The notes below the pieces were generated by a model. It was not told the origin of the DNA. It did no database searches and worked only from the letters and a program-made list of their open reading frames with translations. A program made the position numbers and the translations under genes. From positions 1-9,411 of the forward strand of contig JASJEI010000480.1 of NCBI GenBank assembly GCA_030064795.1: a stretch of DNA of 9,411 nucleotides, in the 5' to 3' direction. Below are positions 1 to 6,135 of this stretch, piece by piece. The stretch is from Pleurocapsa sp. MO_226.B13 (GTDB lineage Bacteria > Cyanobacteriota > Cyanobacteriia > Cyanobacteriales > Xenococcaceae). How positions within the stretch are numbered: the stretch's first letter is position 1; the number at the start of each line of letters is the position of its first letter.

Positions 1-1
1 T

Positions 2-1633
2 ATTTTTCTCAGCAACAGTGAGATCGCCAGCATTGCTTTAGAATCAGACAGTGCGGGAAATGATAATAGTGGAATTATTAATCTTCAAAGTAATTCTCTA
101 ATCTTAAGCGATCGCGCTCAAATCAGCGTCAGTACCGATTCCCAAGGAGACGCAGGTGATATTTTTATCGAGGCAAAAGATTTTGTCTCGCTCGATCGCG
201 GTAGCGTAATTAGTAGTGCCGTTCAAGAAGATATTTCGGCAACGGGTAATGGTGGTAATATCGAAATTAAGACGCGATCGCTTTCTTTAACTAACGGCGG
301 ACAAGTTAATGCTTCTGTACTGGGCGATGTCGAACGAACCAGAGGAGGACAGGGAAATGGCGGTAATATCATTGTCAATGCCTCAGAATCTATTACTTTG
401 TCTGGCTTTAATCCTCTAGAGATTGAAAATTTTAGTAGAAATTCATCAGCTTTACCAGGTGCATCTAGCGGATTTTATACCCTTACCGAAGTGGGAAGTA
501 GGGGAAGTGGTGGCAGTATCGAAGTTAATACCGAGGCGTTAACCATTACCGATGGGGCAGTTATTACTGCTCAAACTTTTAATAACCAAAACGGTGGCAA
601 TATTACAATTAACGCTAATAGCTTAGAAATAATTAACGGCGGACAAGTTCTCAGTAATACTTCTAGTGGTGGTAATGCAGGGCAAATTTCTCTCGATCTA
701 ACGGGCGATCTTCTGATTTCAGAGAGCGATCCTAATTTTAGCGATCGTCTAACCCAGTTTGAACCCGAAGCTATAGTCAATGCGGGTGCTACTAGTGGAC
801 TATTTGCCAATACCGATATTAATTCTACAGGCAAGGGTGGAGAAATAGTTTTAACTGGTGGTAATAATTTGATTCTCAGGGATACGGCAGCAATATCCGC
901 CCAGAGTGAAGGTACTGGCAATGCTGGCAATATTAATCTGATACTACAAAACGAGGTAGAAATTTTAGATAGTAATATTATTACCGCAGCCGATAATGCT
1001 GCTGGAGGAGAAATCAATCTTTCAGGAAAAAATATTAGTTTAGCTGAAGATGCCGATATTAGTACTAATGTTTTGAGTGGTAGCGGTGGCGGTGGAGATA
1101 TTATTCTGACTGCTGACTCAATCATTGCTTTTGATGACAGCGATATCTTTGCTTTTGCAGCTGATGGACGAGGAGGTAATATTACCCTCGATACTCCTGC
1201 ATTTTTTGCGGAAAACTTTACCCTAAACTCCCTCGAAGCAAACCCTGAAATTTTAGAAAATAATTCTCGCGCCGATCTCAACGCTACGGGTGCGGTTTCG
1301 GGTGCGGTATCTATCCCTGATGTTAGTTTTATTCAAAACAGCCTTACCGAATTACCAGATAACTCAATTAATACTGATGAATTGGTAGCTAATAGTTGCG
1401 TTGCGCCAGTTGGTAACAGACGGCAAGGAAGATTTATTATTACTGGCGGGGATAGTTTACCCCTTCGCCCTGGCAATGCAGATCTTTCGGACTTTTCTAC
1501 GGGAGAAGTGCGTAGCGTACCTAATAATAACCGTGGTTGGCAACCTGGAGATCCGATTATCGAACCCCAAGGGATGTATCGTCTTACTAATGGCAAGTTA
1601 GTTTTAAGTCGAGAATGCCCAAATAGCAAGTAA
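2..1633 (+). CDS. Filamentous-haemagglutinin / S-layer family exoprotein (TpsA-like), C-terminal part; 5' end outside window
   Basis: This frame is open from the first bases of the window to the TAA at 1631-1633, giving 543 residues; the real start lies upstream. The protein is built of degenerate units of about 20-30 residues with recurring G-G-N-I/G-G-x-I turns followed by short alternating hydrophobic strands (e.g. NGGNIEI, GGNITIN, GGDIILT). This is the signature of a right-handed beta-helix as in two-partner-secretion exoproteins. The last 100 or so residues (NSCVAP, then GRFIITGGDSLPL, then WQPGDPIIEPQGMY, then a second Cys near the end) match the conserved C-terminal tail of cyanobacterial 'filamentous hemagglutinin'/'S-layer family' proteins; the two cysteines could pair. 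The N-terminal TPS secretion domain is not visible here. Expected location is the outer cell surface or medium, exported by an FhaC/ShlB-type pore. An initiation codon near 398 would be an artefact, because the same repeat structure continues upstream of it. Ligand or adhesion target is unknown. Confidence 0.85.
   Translation: MFLSNSEIASIALESDSAGNDNSGIINLQSNSLILSDRAQISVSTDSQGDAGDIFIEAKDFVSLDRGSVISSAVQEDISATGNGGNIEIKTRSLSLTNGGQVNASVLGDVERTRGGQGNGGNIIVNASESITLSGFNPLEIENFSRNSSALPGASSGFYTLTEVGSRGSGGSIEVNTEALTITDGAVITAQTFNNQNGGNITINANSLEIINGGQVLSNTSSGGNAGQISLDLTGDLLISESDPNFSDRLTQFEPEAIVNAGATSGLFANTDINSTGKGGEIVLTGGNNLILRDTAAISAQSEGTGNAGNINLILQNEVEILDSNIITAADNAAGGEINLSGKNISLAEDADISTNVLSGSGGGGDIILTADSIIAFDDSDIFAFAADGRGGNITLDTPAFFAENFTLNSLEANPEILENNSRADLNATGAVSGAVSIPDVSFIQNSLTELPDNSINTDELVANSCVAPVGNRRQGRFIITGGDSLPLRPGNADLSDFSTGEVRSVPNNNRGWQPGDPIIEPQGMYRLTNGKLVLSRECPNSK
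292..649 (+). repeat. Coding repeat inside beta-helix gene (16-bp identical units)
   Basis: The 16-mer TAACGGCGGACAAGTT occurs at 292-307 and 634-649, both in the same reading frame, encoding N-G-G-Q-V at equivalent positions of two beta-helix coils. Around them many looser GGTGGTAATAT-type units encode GGNI turns. This shows growth of the gene by internal duplication and offers sites for recombination between coils. Confidence 0.6.
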
Positions 1634-1791
1634 TATTAATATTAAATTCTTTTAAACAACCACGATCTTGGTAAAGGAAGGTAGGGGGCGGAAGGAAAGA
1701 CAAGAATTAGAAGTCTAAGATTATTACGACTAATTATACGGTTTGATATACAGCGGTTTGCATTTTCATCTGAGACAACTAAGATAGCGTC

Positions 1792-1821
1792 CGCAGATAA
1801 ACACAGATGAACGCAGATGGA
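1792..1821. repeat. Three tandem 10-bp units of CRCAGATRRA type
   Basis: Three consecutive 10-mers, CGCAGATAAA, CACAGATGAA and CGCAGATGGA, sit head to tail, followed by a partial fourth start (TGG). Similar 'CGCAGAT' tandem strings are, from memory, common in intergenic DNA of cyanobacteria. The 10-bp period equals about one helical turn. Function is unknown. Confidence 0.6.
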
Positions 1822-2066
1822 TGGATCGGCTTTTCGACAAATTAAATTGCCCGATGTACTAATTAGTGCTGCAAAAAGCTATAAGTATTTTTTTCTTCGA
1901 TATCCTTGCCTTTTTCTGTCATCGAAGCTGCTAAATTGTGACGTTAAATTATCCAATAAGCGATCGCATCTTGGCAGAAACTCTACTATAATAGCTTGTT
2001 TTTATTTGTATTCTAGAGATAAATCAACCGAGTACAGACTTTTATTTATAGAGTAAATAGAGAGAT

Positions 2067-2336
2067 ATGAATATTAATTTAGCAAGTTTACTTCCAGAGT
2101 TATTACCTAAGATATTCGGATTTAGTTTAAATTTTGTTGACGATCTTCTTGGTCTATTTTTATCTCATTGGGGAATTCATTGGACTTAGTTGCAATGCTG
2201 TGGTTATGTCTCGATCGCTATTGAATCCATCTATTGGTTGGTTAAATTACATTATGTTAACCTTAGCTCTACTATCAAAAAAAGCAACTTATTAATCGAT
2301 AAAGATCGAGTATTGACTCAGTACGATCGAGTTTAA
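2067..2336 (+). pseudogene. Possible small ORF split by an in-frame amber codon; unknown function
   Basis: An ATG at 2067 opens a 40-codon frame (MNINLASLLPELLPKIFGF...) ending at TAG 2187-2189. The same frame then stays open for another 48 codons to TAA 2334-2336. The first part is hydrophobic with two short amphipathic or membrane-like stretches, and the part after the TAG is also hydrophobic at first (YVSIAIESIYWLVKL) and then charged. If the TAG replaced a sense codon the product would be about 89 residues. The ribosome-binding site is weak (AGAG just upstream). I recognise no family; chance openness of AT-rich DNA is a fair alternative. Confidence 0.25.
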
Positions 2337-2340
2337 GTAT

Positions 2341-2362
2341 TAATTATCAAAATTGATTATTA
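2341..2362. promoter_or_regulatory. Interrupted palindrome upstream of DUF928 gene (operator candidate)
   Basis: TAATTATCAA (2341-2350) and TTGATTATTA (2353-2362) form an inverted repeat matching at 9 of 10 positions around a 2-bp centre, 20 bp upstream of the preferred start codon. Such a 22-bp dyad could bind a dimeric regulator. It is AT-rich, so chance is not excluded. Confidence 0.25.
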
Positions 2363-2371
2363 GTAAATTAC

Positions 2372-2375
2372 GAGG
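2372..2375 (+). promoter_or_regulatory. Ribosome binding site deciding the DUF928 start
   Basis: GAGG at 2372-2375 lies 7 nt before the ATG at 2383. The alternative TTG at 2353 has no comparable site, lies inside the palindrome at 2341-2362 and would add ten residues ahead of the signal peptide. The ATG at 2383 is therefore preferred. Confidence 0.6.
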
Positions 2376-2382
2376 TCTAATA

Positions 2383-3207
2383 ATGAATAAAAACCATAAA
2401 CAAATAATGATTAAAACTTGGCAGGATTTCTGGAATAGTACTTTTTTGACTAGCTGTTTACTCTGTTTGTCTTTGGGAATAAAATATGCAGCTTTAGCAG
2501 AATACCAAAAACCCGATACTCAAAATGATGCCCCAGAAGGAGAGGAAACTACTATTACTGGGACTAGAGGATTGGGTAGCTGTAGCCAAGCAGCAACAAC
2601 TAGTTTTACCGCTTTAGCACCCTACGGTCATACGGGTAAAAGTGCTAATACCCATCCTACTTTTGCCTGGCACGTACCCGATGCAGATACATATCCTATC
2701 CAATTTCGACTTTATGAATATACTGCTTCTGAAGGCAAAGGAAAAGCGATCGCCAAAACAACCCTATCTAGTACTCCTGGCATTATGACTTATACTCTAC
2801 CATCAGATTCGCCAGGATTAACTGCGGGTCAGAAATATATTTGGCAAGTTATCTTAGTTTGTAATCCCAATAGTCCTTCCCAGTCTTTGGTAGTAGGTAC
2901 GGGTATCGATATAGTCGATCGCCCTAGTGAGATTGTAGCTCAGTTGAGTAATACTGAAGATCCCATTGCCAAAGCCGATATCTATGCCGAGGCTGGATTA
3001 TGGTACGATGCCCTAGCGGAAGTTGCAGTACACTCTGAAGATTCTCAAGCCCAAGCATTTACCAGTCAGTTGATCGGACAGCTAACAGAAATTGAACGGC
3101 AAGATAACACCGACGATGTAAAATCTGAAGTCATGAAGATTCAACAACAGCATCAACAACAACTGGCAGAAATTAGCGAAGCGTTGACAGCTAAAAGTAA
3201 AAATTAG
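2383..3207 (+). CDS. DUF928 domain-containing exported protein
   Basis: The product has 274 residues from the ATG at 2383. Residues about 19-39 form a signal peptide (hydrophobic FLTSCLLCLSLGI, then AALA with likely cleavage before E40), so it should act in the periplasm or on the envelope. The DUF928 domain runs from about residue 57 to 190. Recognisable blocks are TGTRGLGSCS (59-68), PTFAWHVPD, QFRLYEY and YIWQVILVCNP. Cys67 and Cys160 are the only cysteines after the signal peptide and could form a disulfide. The C-terminal third is helical, with a Gln-rich stretch near the end (QQQHQQQLAE). DUF928 proteins are largely cyanobacterial, have no known biochemical role, and, as I recall, are often encoded beside CHAT-domain TPR proteins and haemagglutinin-like exoproteins, as here. 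It converges on the CHAT gene with an 18-bp gap. Family confident; function unknown. Confidence 0.88.
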   Translation: MNKNHKQIMIKTWQDFWNSTFLTSCLLCLSLGIKYAALAEYQKPDTQNDAPEGEETTITGTRGLGSCSQAATTSFTALAPYGHTGKSANTHPTFAWHVPDADTYPIQFRLYEYTASEGKGKAIAKTTLSSTPGIMTYTLPSDSPGLTAGQKYIWQVILVCNPNSPSQSLVVGTGIDIVDRPSEIVAQLSNTEDPIAKADIYAEAGLWYDALAEVAVHSEDSQAQAFTSQLIGQLTEIERQDNTDDVKSEVMKIQQQHQQQLAEISEALTAKSKN

Positions 3208-3219
3208 CTGGATCTGTGA

Positions 3220-3231
3220 CTTTAATTAAAG
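3220..3231. repeat. 12-bp perfect palindrome in the convergent gene junction
   Basis: CTTTAATTAAAG at 3220-3231 is self-complementary and covers the TAA stop codon of the minus-strand CHAT gene; the DUF928 stop lies 12 bp to its left. It is too short and AT-rich to be a convincing bidirectional terminator, but it is the only symmetric element in the 18-bp space between the converging genes. Confidence 0.35.
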
Positions 3232-5847
3232 CCAATCACCGATGATAATAAAAGGCGACCAATAAGCGGGATGTTCGCCTTTAGTAATTAATGATTTTTG
3301 TGCCTGTTGCAAGGCTTTAGCTTTGGAAATATTATCTTTTTGGATACCAGTATAAAATTCTCCGACCACTTCGGGGGTAATATCATCACTAATGTTCCAC
3401 AAAGAAGCCAAAGCACTACTAGCACCAGCTTGTATAGCTACCCCTGCCAAACCCAATGCAGCCCTCTCGTCTCCCACCGCAGTTTGACAGGCGGTTAGAG
3501 AAATTAAATCGACAGGTTGAGTGTCTTTGGCTGTAGTGCGAATTAAGCGGTCGAGTTCGGTAATGGTGAGTTTTTCACCGTCTCCCGTAATTAAAAAACT
3601 GTCTTCTGGTTCGGCACTAAATTGTCCGTGGGTGGCAATATGGACTATTGGATACGATGTCTCAGCCAATTCTTGTTGTAAGCGATCGCGAGTAAAATTG
3701 TCATTTAACAATCCCGTACTTTGAATAAAAATATTTTGTATCCGTTCGATTTCTTGGGCGACATTGGGCAGGGGATTAAAAATTCGCCCGTCTATTTGCG
3801 ATCTTTGAGTTAATCCCAAAGCCAAGGCTTTTAAACGTTCTCGATTTAATTGGCTGCGGTCGATCAGGTTTAAACTGGGAGTAGTGGCGATCGCATATTT
3901 TTCCACTAGGAATTGTTGACCATCGTGTAATGCGGACATGGGAATACTTCTGAGGAGTCCGTCTTGAATAAATACCAGGGTGTTGACATTCGCCTGTTTT
4001 AAGTCTTCTACAAAAGGTTCTATCAGCCAGTTATAGATATCTCGTCCCAGGCTGGGATCGAAATCATCATAAAATGCCTCTAATCCTCGTCTAAATTCGT
4101 TTATCTCTTCAGTAATTGCCCTCTTGTTCTTTTGATGCCAGACTACTTTAATTTTACGGTTGGGAAAGTTAGCAATAATTGCTACGCGGTTTGGGAGTAA
4201 AATGGAACTAAAATAGGCAGTTTGTCGATCTGGCTGCAATAAATCTACATTGTCTGCGGTAACAACATCGGCGATCGCGCAATTATTGCCAAAGTAATTT
4301 TGTAGTTCTGCCAAACGCAAAGAATCTACTGTATTGAGGATAGAAGCAACATTTTGAACTCTGTTGACTCGATCTGGTTCAATTACTAGAGTATTGTTTT
4401 CTTCTCCTAGTCTCAGATTAATTAACTCCCGATAAATCGGTTCTACCGTATCGCGAAAATCAAATTGCAGATCGCGGTTGGCGGTTAACAGATCGTCCCT
4501 GATACTTTCTAAAGTAGCGATCGCCGTTTCGTAAGCGGAAATACTCTCTTGTTTATTTCCTTGACTTTTCAGAATTCTACCCGTCTGCCATTCCCAGAGA
4601 TAAAGACTGTCTTTATCTCTTTCTGCTGCTAAACGCGCTTGTTGGGTTAGTTGCAAAGCCCTTGGATAATTTGCCTCGCATTCATAGGTATGTCCCAATT
4701 CTCCCCAGGCAAAAGACTCGGCGCGACGATCTTGTAATTGAGTTGCTAGCGTCACCGCAGATTGTAATAGATCTCTGACTTGAGGTAAATTACCAGTATC
4801 GAGACAGGTATTGTAGGTTAATTTTTCTGGCTGCAACAATTTTGCCAGATCGATGGTTGCGTAAACAGTAGTGTGTTGTGGAGGAAGAACGGGAATTAAA
4901 TTTAGGGCTTGTTGTTTGGCGGTTTCGGCGCGGTCGTATTGTTGCAGGCGATAATAGATCGGGAGGGAATTAATAATACTGCGTACCTGGGCTACAGGAT
5001 CGTTTTGTACCAGTGCTAATTCTAGATTTTGCTGCAAGTAATCTAAAGCTTGGCGATCGCTTGCTCGTGCTTTTCTAGTTTCTACCGCTGCTAAACTGTT
5101 CTCCCCATAGGTTTCCCCGCGCTTTTCGGCTGACTCCACTCGACGATAACTAATCAGTGCCAAACTGCTATAACTATTACCCAAGCTATTTAATGCCGAC
5201 ATGGTTAATTGAGGATTATCTTGTAATTGTGCTGCGGACAAACTCGCTTTAGCATAACTAACTGCTTGCTGGTAATTTCCTCTGAGACGGTAAGCTTCTC
5301 CCAGACTGCCTAATGCTGCTATTTTTCCTAATTTATCCTTTTCTGCTTGCGATAGTTTGACTGCACTCCCCGCCTGACATTCTAGTTTTTCTTCTAGTTG
5401 GGGTACAGAAAGATCGTTGGGTAATTGACCGCATAAAATAGCGATCGCCCGACGGTGTTGTCCCAGTCTACTATAGACTTGAGCCTGTTCGGTTAGACTT
5501 CTGCCCAATTGTTGTCTGTTACCTGCTTGCCGATAGCGAGCGATAACTTGCGACCAAAAAGCGATCGCCCTTTCTGGTTGCCCAACTTTTTGATAGGCTC
5601 TAGCTAAATTTTCTAGAACTATTATCGTATTGGGGTTATCTGTTGTTCGATAATTATCTAAAGCCTGTTGCCATAATGCGATCGCTGCTTGATATTCTCG
5701 CTCTTGATATTCTCTAACCCCTTGCTGTACTAGCCGTTCGGGGTTGGAAGTTTGAGCCTGGGTTAAAGAGACTCGTCCTAAAAGTAAAGATACTATCAGA
5801 CTGAGAATAAATAGTAATTTGAACCAAGAAGTAACCGAAAACTTCAT
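3226..5847 (-). CDS. Exported TPR-CHAT domain protein (caspase-like protease)
   Basis: The 873-residue product starts with a signal peptide (hydrophobic core about 9-24, SLTQAQ with likely cleavage after A31). Residues about 36-460 are helical tetratricopeptide-like repeats, e.g. EYQEREYQAAIALWQQALDN, VGQPERAIAFW, RGNYQQAVSYAKASL and YPRALQLTQQA. A linker with DFRDTVEPIYRELINLRL leads into a C-terminal CHAT domain (about 540-873). The domain shows FIQDGLLRSIPMSAL, then HIATHG with His740, and SLTACQTA with Cys787. These correspond to the caspase/separase-like His-Cys dyad, so the enzyme is probably active as a cysteine peptidase; substrate is unknown. CHAT is the separase-related peptidase domain found in bacterial caspase-like effectors; many cyanobacterial members carry signal peptides as here, which argues for a periplasmic or surface role. 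It is transcribed divergently from the S8 protease and converges with DUF928. The start is the ATG complementary to 5845-5847, with no clear Shine-Dalgarno. Family assignment is secure; role is inferred only from neighbours. Confidence 0.93.
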   Translation of the reverse strand: MKFSVTSWFKLLFILSLIVSLLLGRVSLTQAQTSNPERLVQQGVREYQEREYQAAIALWQQALDNYRTTDNPNTIIVLENLARAYQKVGQPERAIAFWSQVIARYRQAGNRQQLGRSLTEQAQVYSRLGQHRRAIAILCGQLPNDLSVPQLEEKLECQAGSAVKLSQAEKDKLGKIAALGSLGEAYRLRGNYQQAVSYAKASLSAAQLQDNPQLTMSALNSLGNSYSSLALISYRRVESAEKRGETYGENSLAAVETRKARASDRQALDYLQQNLELALVQNDPVAQVRSIINSLPIYYRLQQYDRAETAKQQALNLIPVLPPQHTTVYATIDLAKLLQPEKLTYNTCLDTGNLPQVRDLLQSAVTLATQLQDRRAESFAWGELGHTYECEANYPRALQLTQQARLAAERDKDSLYLWEWQTGRILKSQGNKQESISAYETAIATLESIRDDLLTANRDLQFDFRDTVEPIYRELINLRLGEENNTLVIEPDRVNRVQNVASILNTVDSLRLAELQNYFGNNCAIADVVTADNVDLLQPDRQTAYFSSILLPNRVAIIANFPNRKIKVVWHQKNKRAITEEINEFRRGLEAFYDDFDPSLGRDIYNWLIEPFVEDLKQANVNTLVFIQDGLLRSIPMSALHDGQQFLVEKYAIATTPSLNLIDRSQLNRERLKALALGLTQRSQIDGRIFNPLPNVAQEIERIQNIFIQSTGLLNDNFTRDRLQQELAETSYPIVHIATHGQFSAEPEDSFLITGDGEKLTITELDRLIRTTAKDTQPVDLISLTACQTAVGDERAALGLAGVAIQAGASSALASLWNISDDITPEVVGEFYTGIQKDNISKAKALQQAQKSLITKGEHPAYWSPFIIIGDWL

Positions 5848-5853
5848 TGCATT

Positions 5854-5880
5854 AAATAAGGTGCGAGATTGCCCTTATTT
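5854..5880 (-). promoter_or_regulatory. Hairpin in the 5' untranslated region of the CHAT gene
   Basis: AAATAAGG (5854-5861) and CCTTATTT (5873-5880) are perfectly complementary over 8 bp with an 11-nt loop, ending 7 nt before the CHAT start codon. On the mRNA the stem would occupy the place of a ribosome-binding site, which otherwise cannot be seen. It could limit translation, or the dyad could be a repressor operator. Confidence 0.35.
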
Positions 5881-5936
5881 TACAATTGTCACCGCCCAGA
5901 ATTATCACCTAACTCCAAATATTGCAAAAGTTTGCC

Positions 5937-5969
5937 GAAAACTGCCAAGTAGATAACAGAAAACTACCA
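5937..5969 (+). promoter_or_regulatory. Direct-repeat pair, candidate activator/response-regulator site
   Basis: GAAAACTGCCA (5937-5947) and GAAAACTACCA (5959-5969) match at 10 of 11 positions and begin exactly 22 bp apart, two helical turns, so a tandem dimer could bind one face of the DNA. They end 3 bp before the first of two TTGACA boxes. No regulator is identified. Confidence 0.4.
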
Positions 5970-5972
5970 GAA

Positions 5973-5994
5973 TTGACAATTTAGAACCTTGACA
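5973..5994 (+). promoter_or_regulatory. Two TTGACA (-35-like) boxes upstream of the S8 protease
   Basis: TTGACA occurs at 5973-5978 and again at 5989-5994. No good -10 hexamer is seen 16-18 bp after either; for the second box the correct spacing falls on TGCCAT (6012-6017). A promoter depending on an activator at the neighbouring direct repeats would fit a weak -10. The core promoter is tentative. Confidence 0.3.
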
Positions 5995-6135
5995 AAACCC
6001 ATGCACTTTCGTGCCATTTTAATTACACAATACAGCTACTAATGTGGCACAAATCTTAATCGATCGCACAAGTTACCTATGAGACTATATGCAGCAAATA
6101 AATATACGTAATTGTTTTCACTTAGTTCTCAGAAA

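Larger units (their letters stand above)
1634..2382. other. AT-rich intergenic stretch without a convincing intact gene
   Basis: About 750 bp separate the exoprotein gene from the DUF928 gene. It starts with a perfect AT palindrome overlapping the stop codon (TAATATTAATATTA, 1631-1644). A purine-rich run follows at about 1670-1707, then a three-unit 10-bp repeat (1792-1821), one HIP1 site (1960-1967), a small ORF split by an amber codon (2067-2336) and an 8-bp direct repeat (2304-2332). No U-tailed GC-rich hairpin typical of a factor-independent terminator was seen after the exoprotein gene. The mix of repeats and decayed coding sequence suggests an old insertion scar, which is inference. Confidence 0.5.
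5848..6135. other. Divergent intergenic regulatory region between CHAT and S8 genes
   Basis: This 288-bp region separates two divergently transcribed protease genes and must hold both promoters. It contains a hairpin just before the CHAT start (5854-5880), a 22-bp-spaced direct repeat (5937-5969), two TTGACA boxes (5973-5978, 5989-5994) in plus orientation and a GTGCCA/TGGCAC inverted repeat (6011-6016, 6044-6049). An 11-codon ATG frame (6079-6111) ends just before the S8 gene and is probably chance. Confidence 0.5.

Noticed and set aside
292..1200. CRISPR-like or tandem-repeat array suggested by recurring GGTGGTAATAT motifs
   Set aside because: Repeats are degenerate, in frame and encode beta-helix turns; there are no constant-length unique spacers.
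571..1281. 236-codon minus-strand frame opposite the beta-helix gene
   Set aside because: It mirrors the repetitive exoprotein codons (Pro/Ser/Leu-rich shadow) and the plus frame is a clear family member through the same bases.
1817..2056. 79-codon plus-strand frame in the intergenic stretch
   Set aside because: Its ATG lies inside the CGCAGAT repeat, there is no ribosome-binding site, and the predicted peptide has no recognisable family, signal or membrane pattern. Treated as chance.
3220..3231. Bidirectional terminator between DUF928 and CHAT genes
   Set aside because: The symmetric CTTTAATTAAAG lacks GC pairs and a loop, so it cannot form a stable terminator hairpin.
6079..6111. 11-codon ATG frame ending at TAA right before the S8 gene, considered as a leader peptide
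   Set aside because: No run of identical or regulatory codons, no following attenuator-like hairpins and a weak ribosome-binding site.
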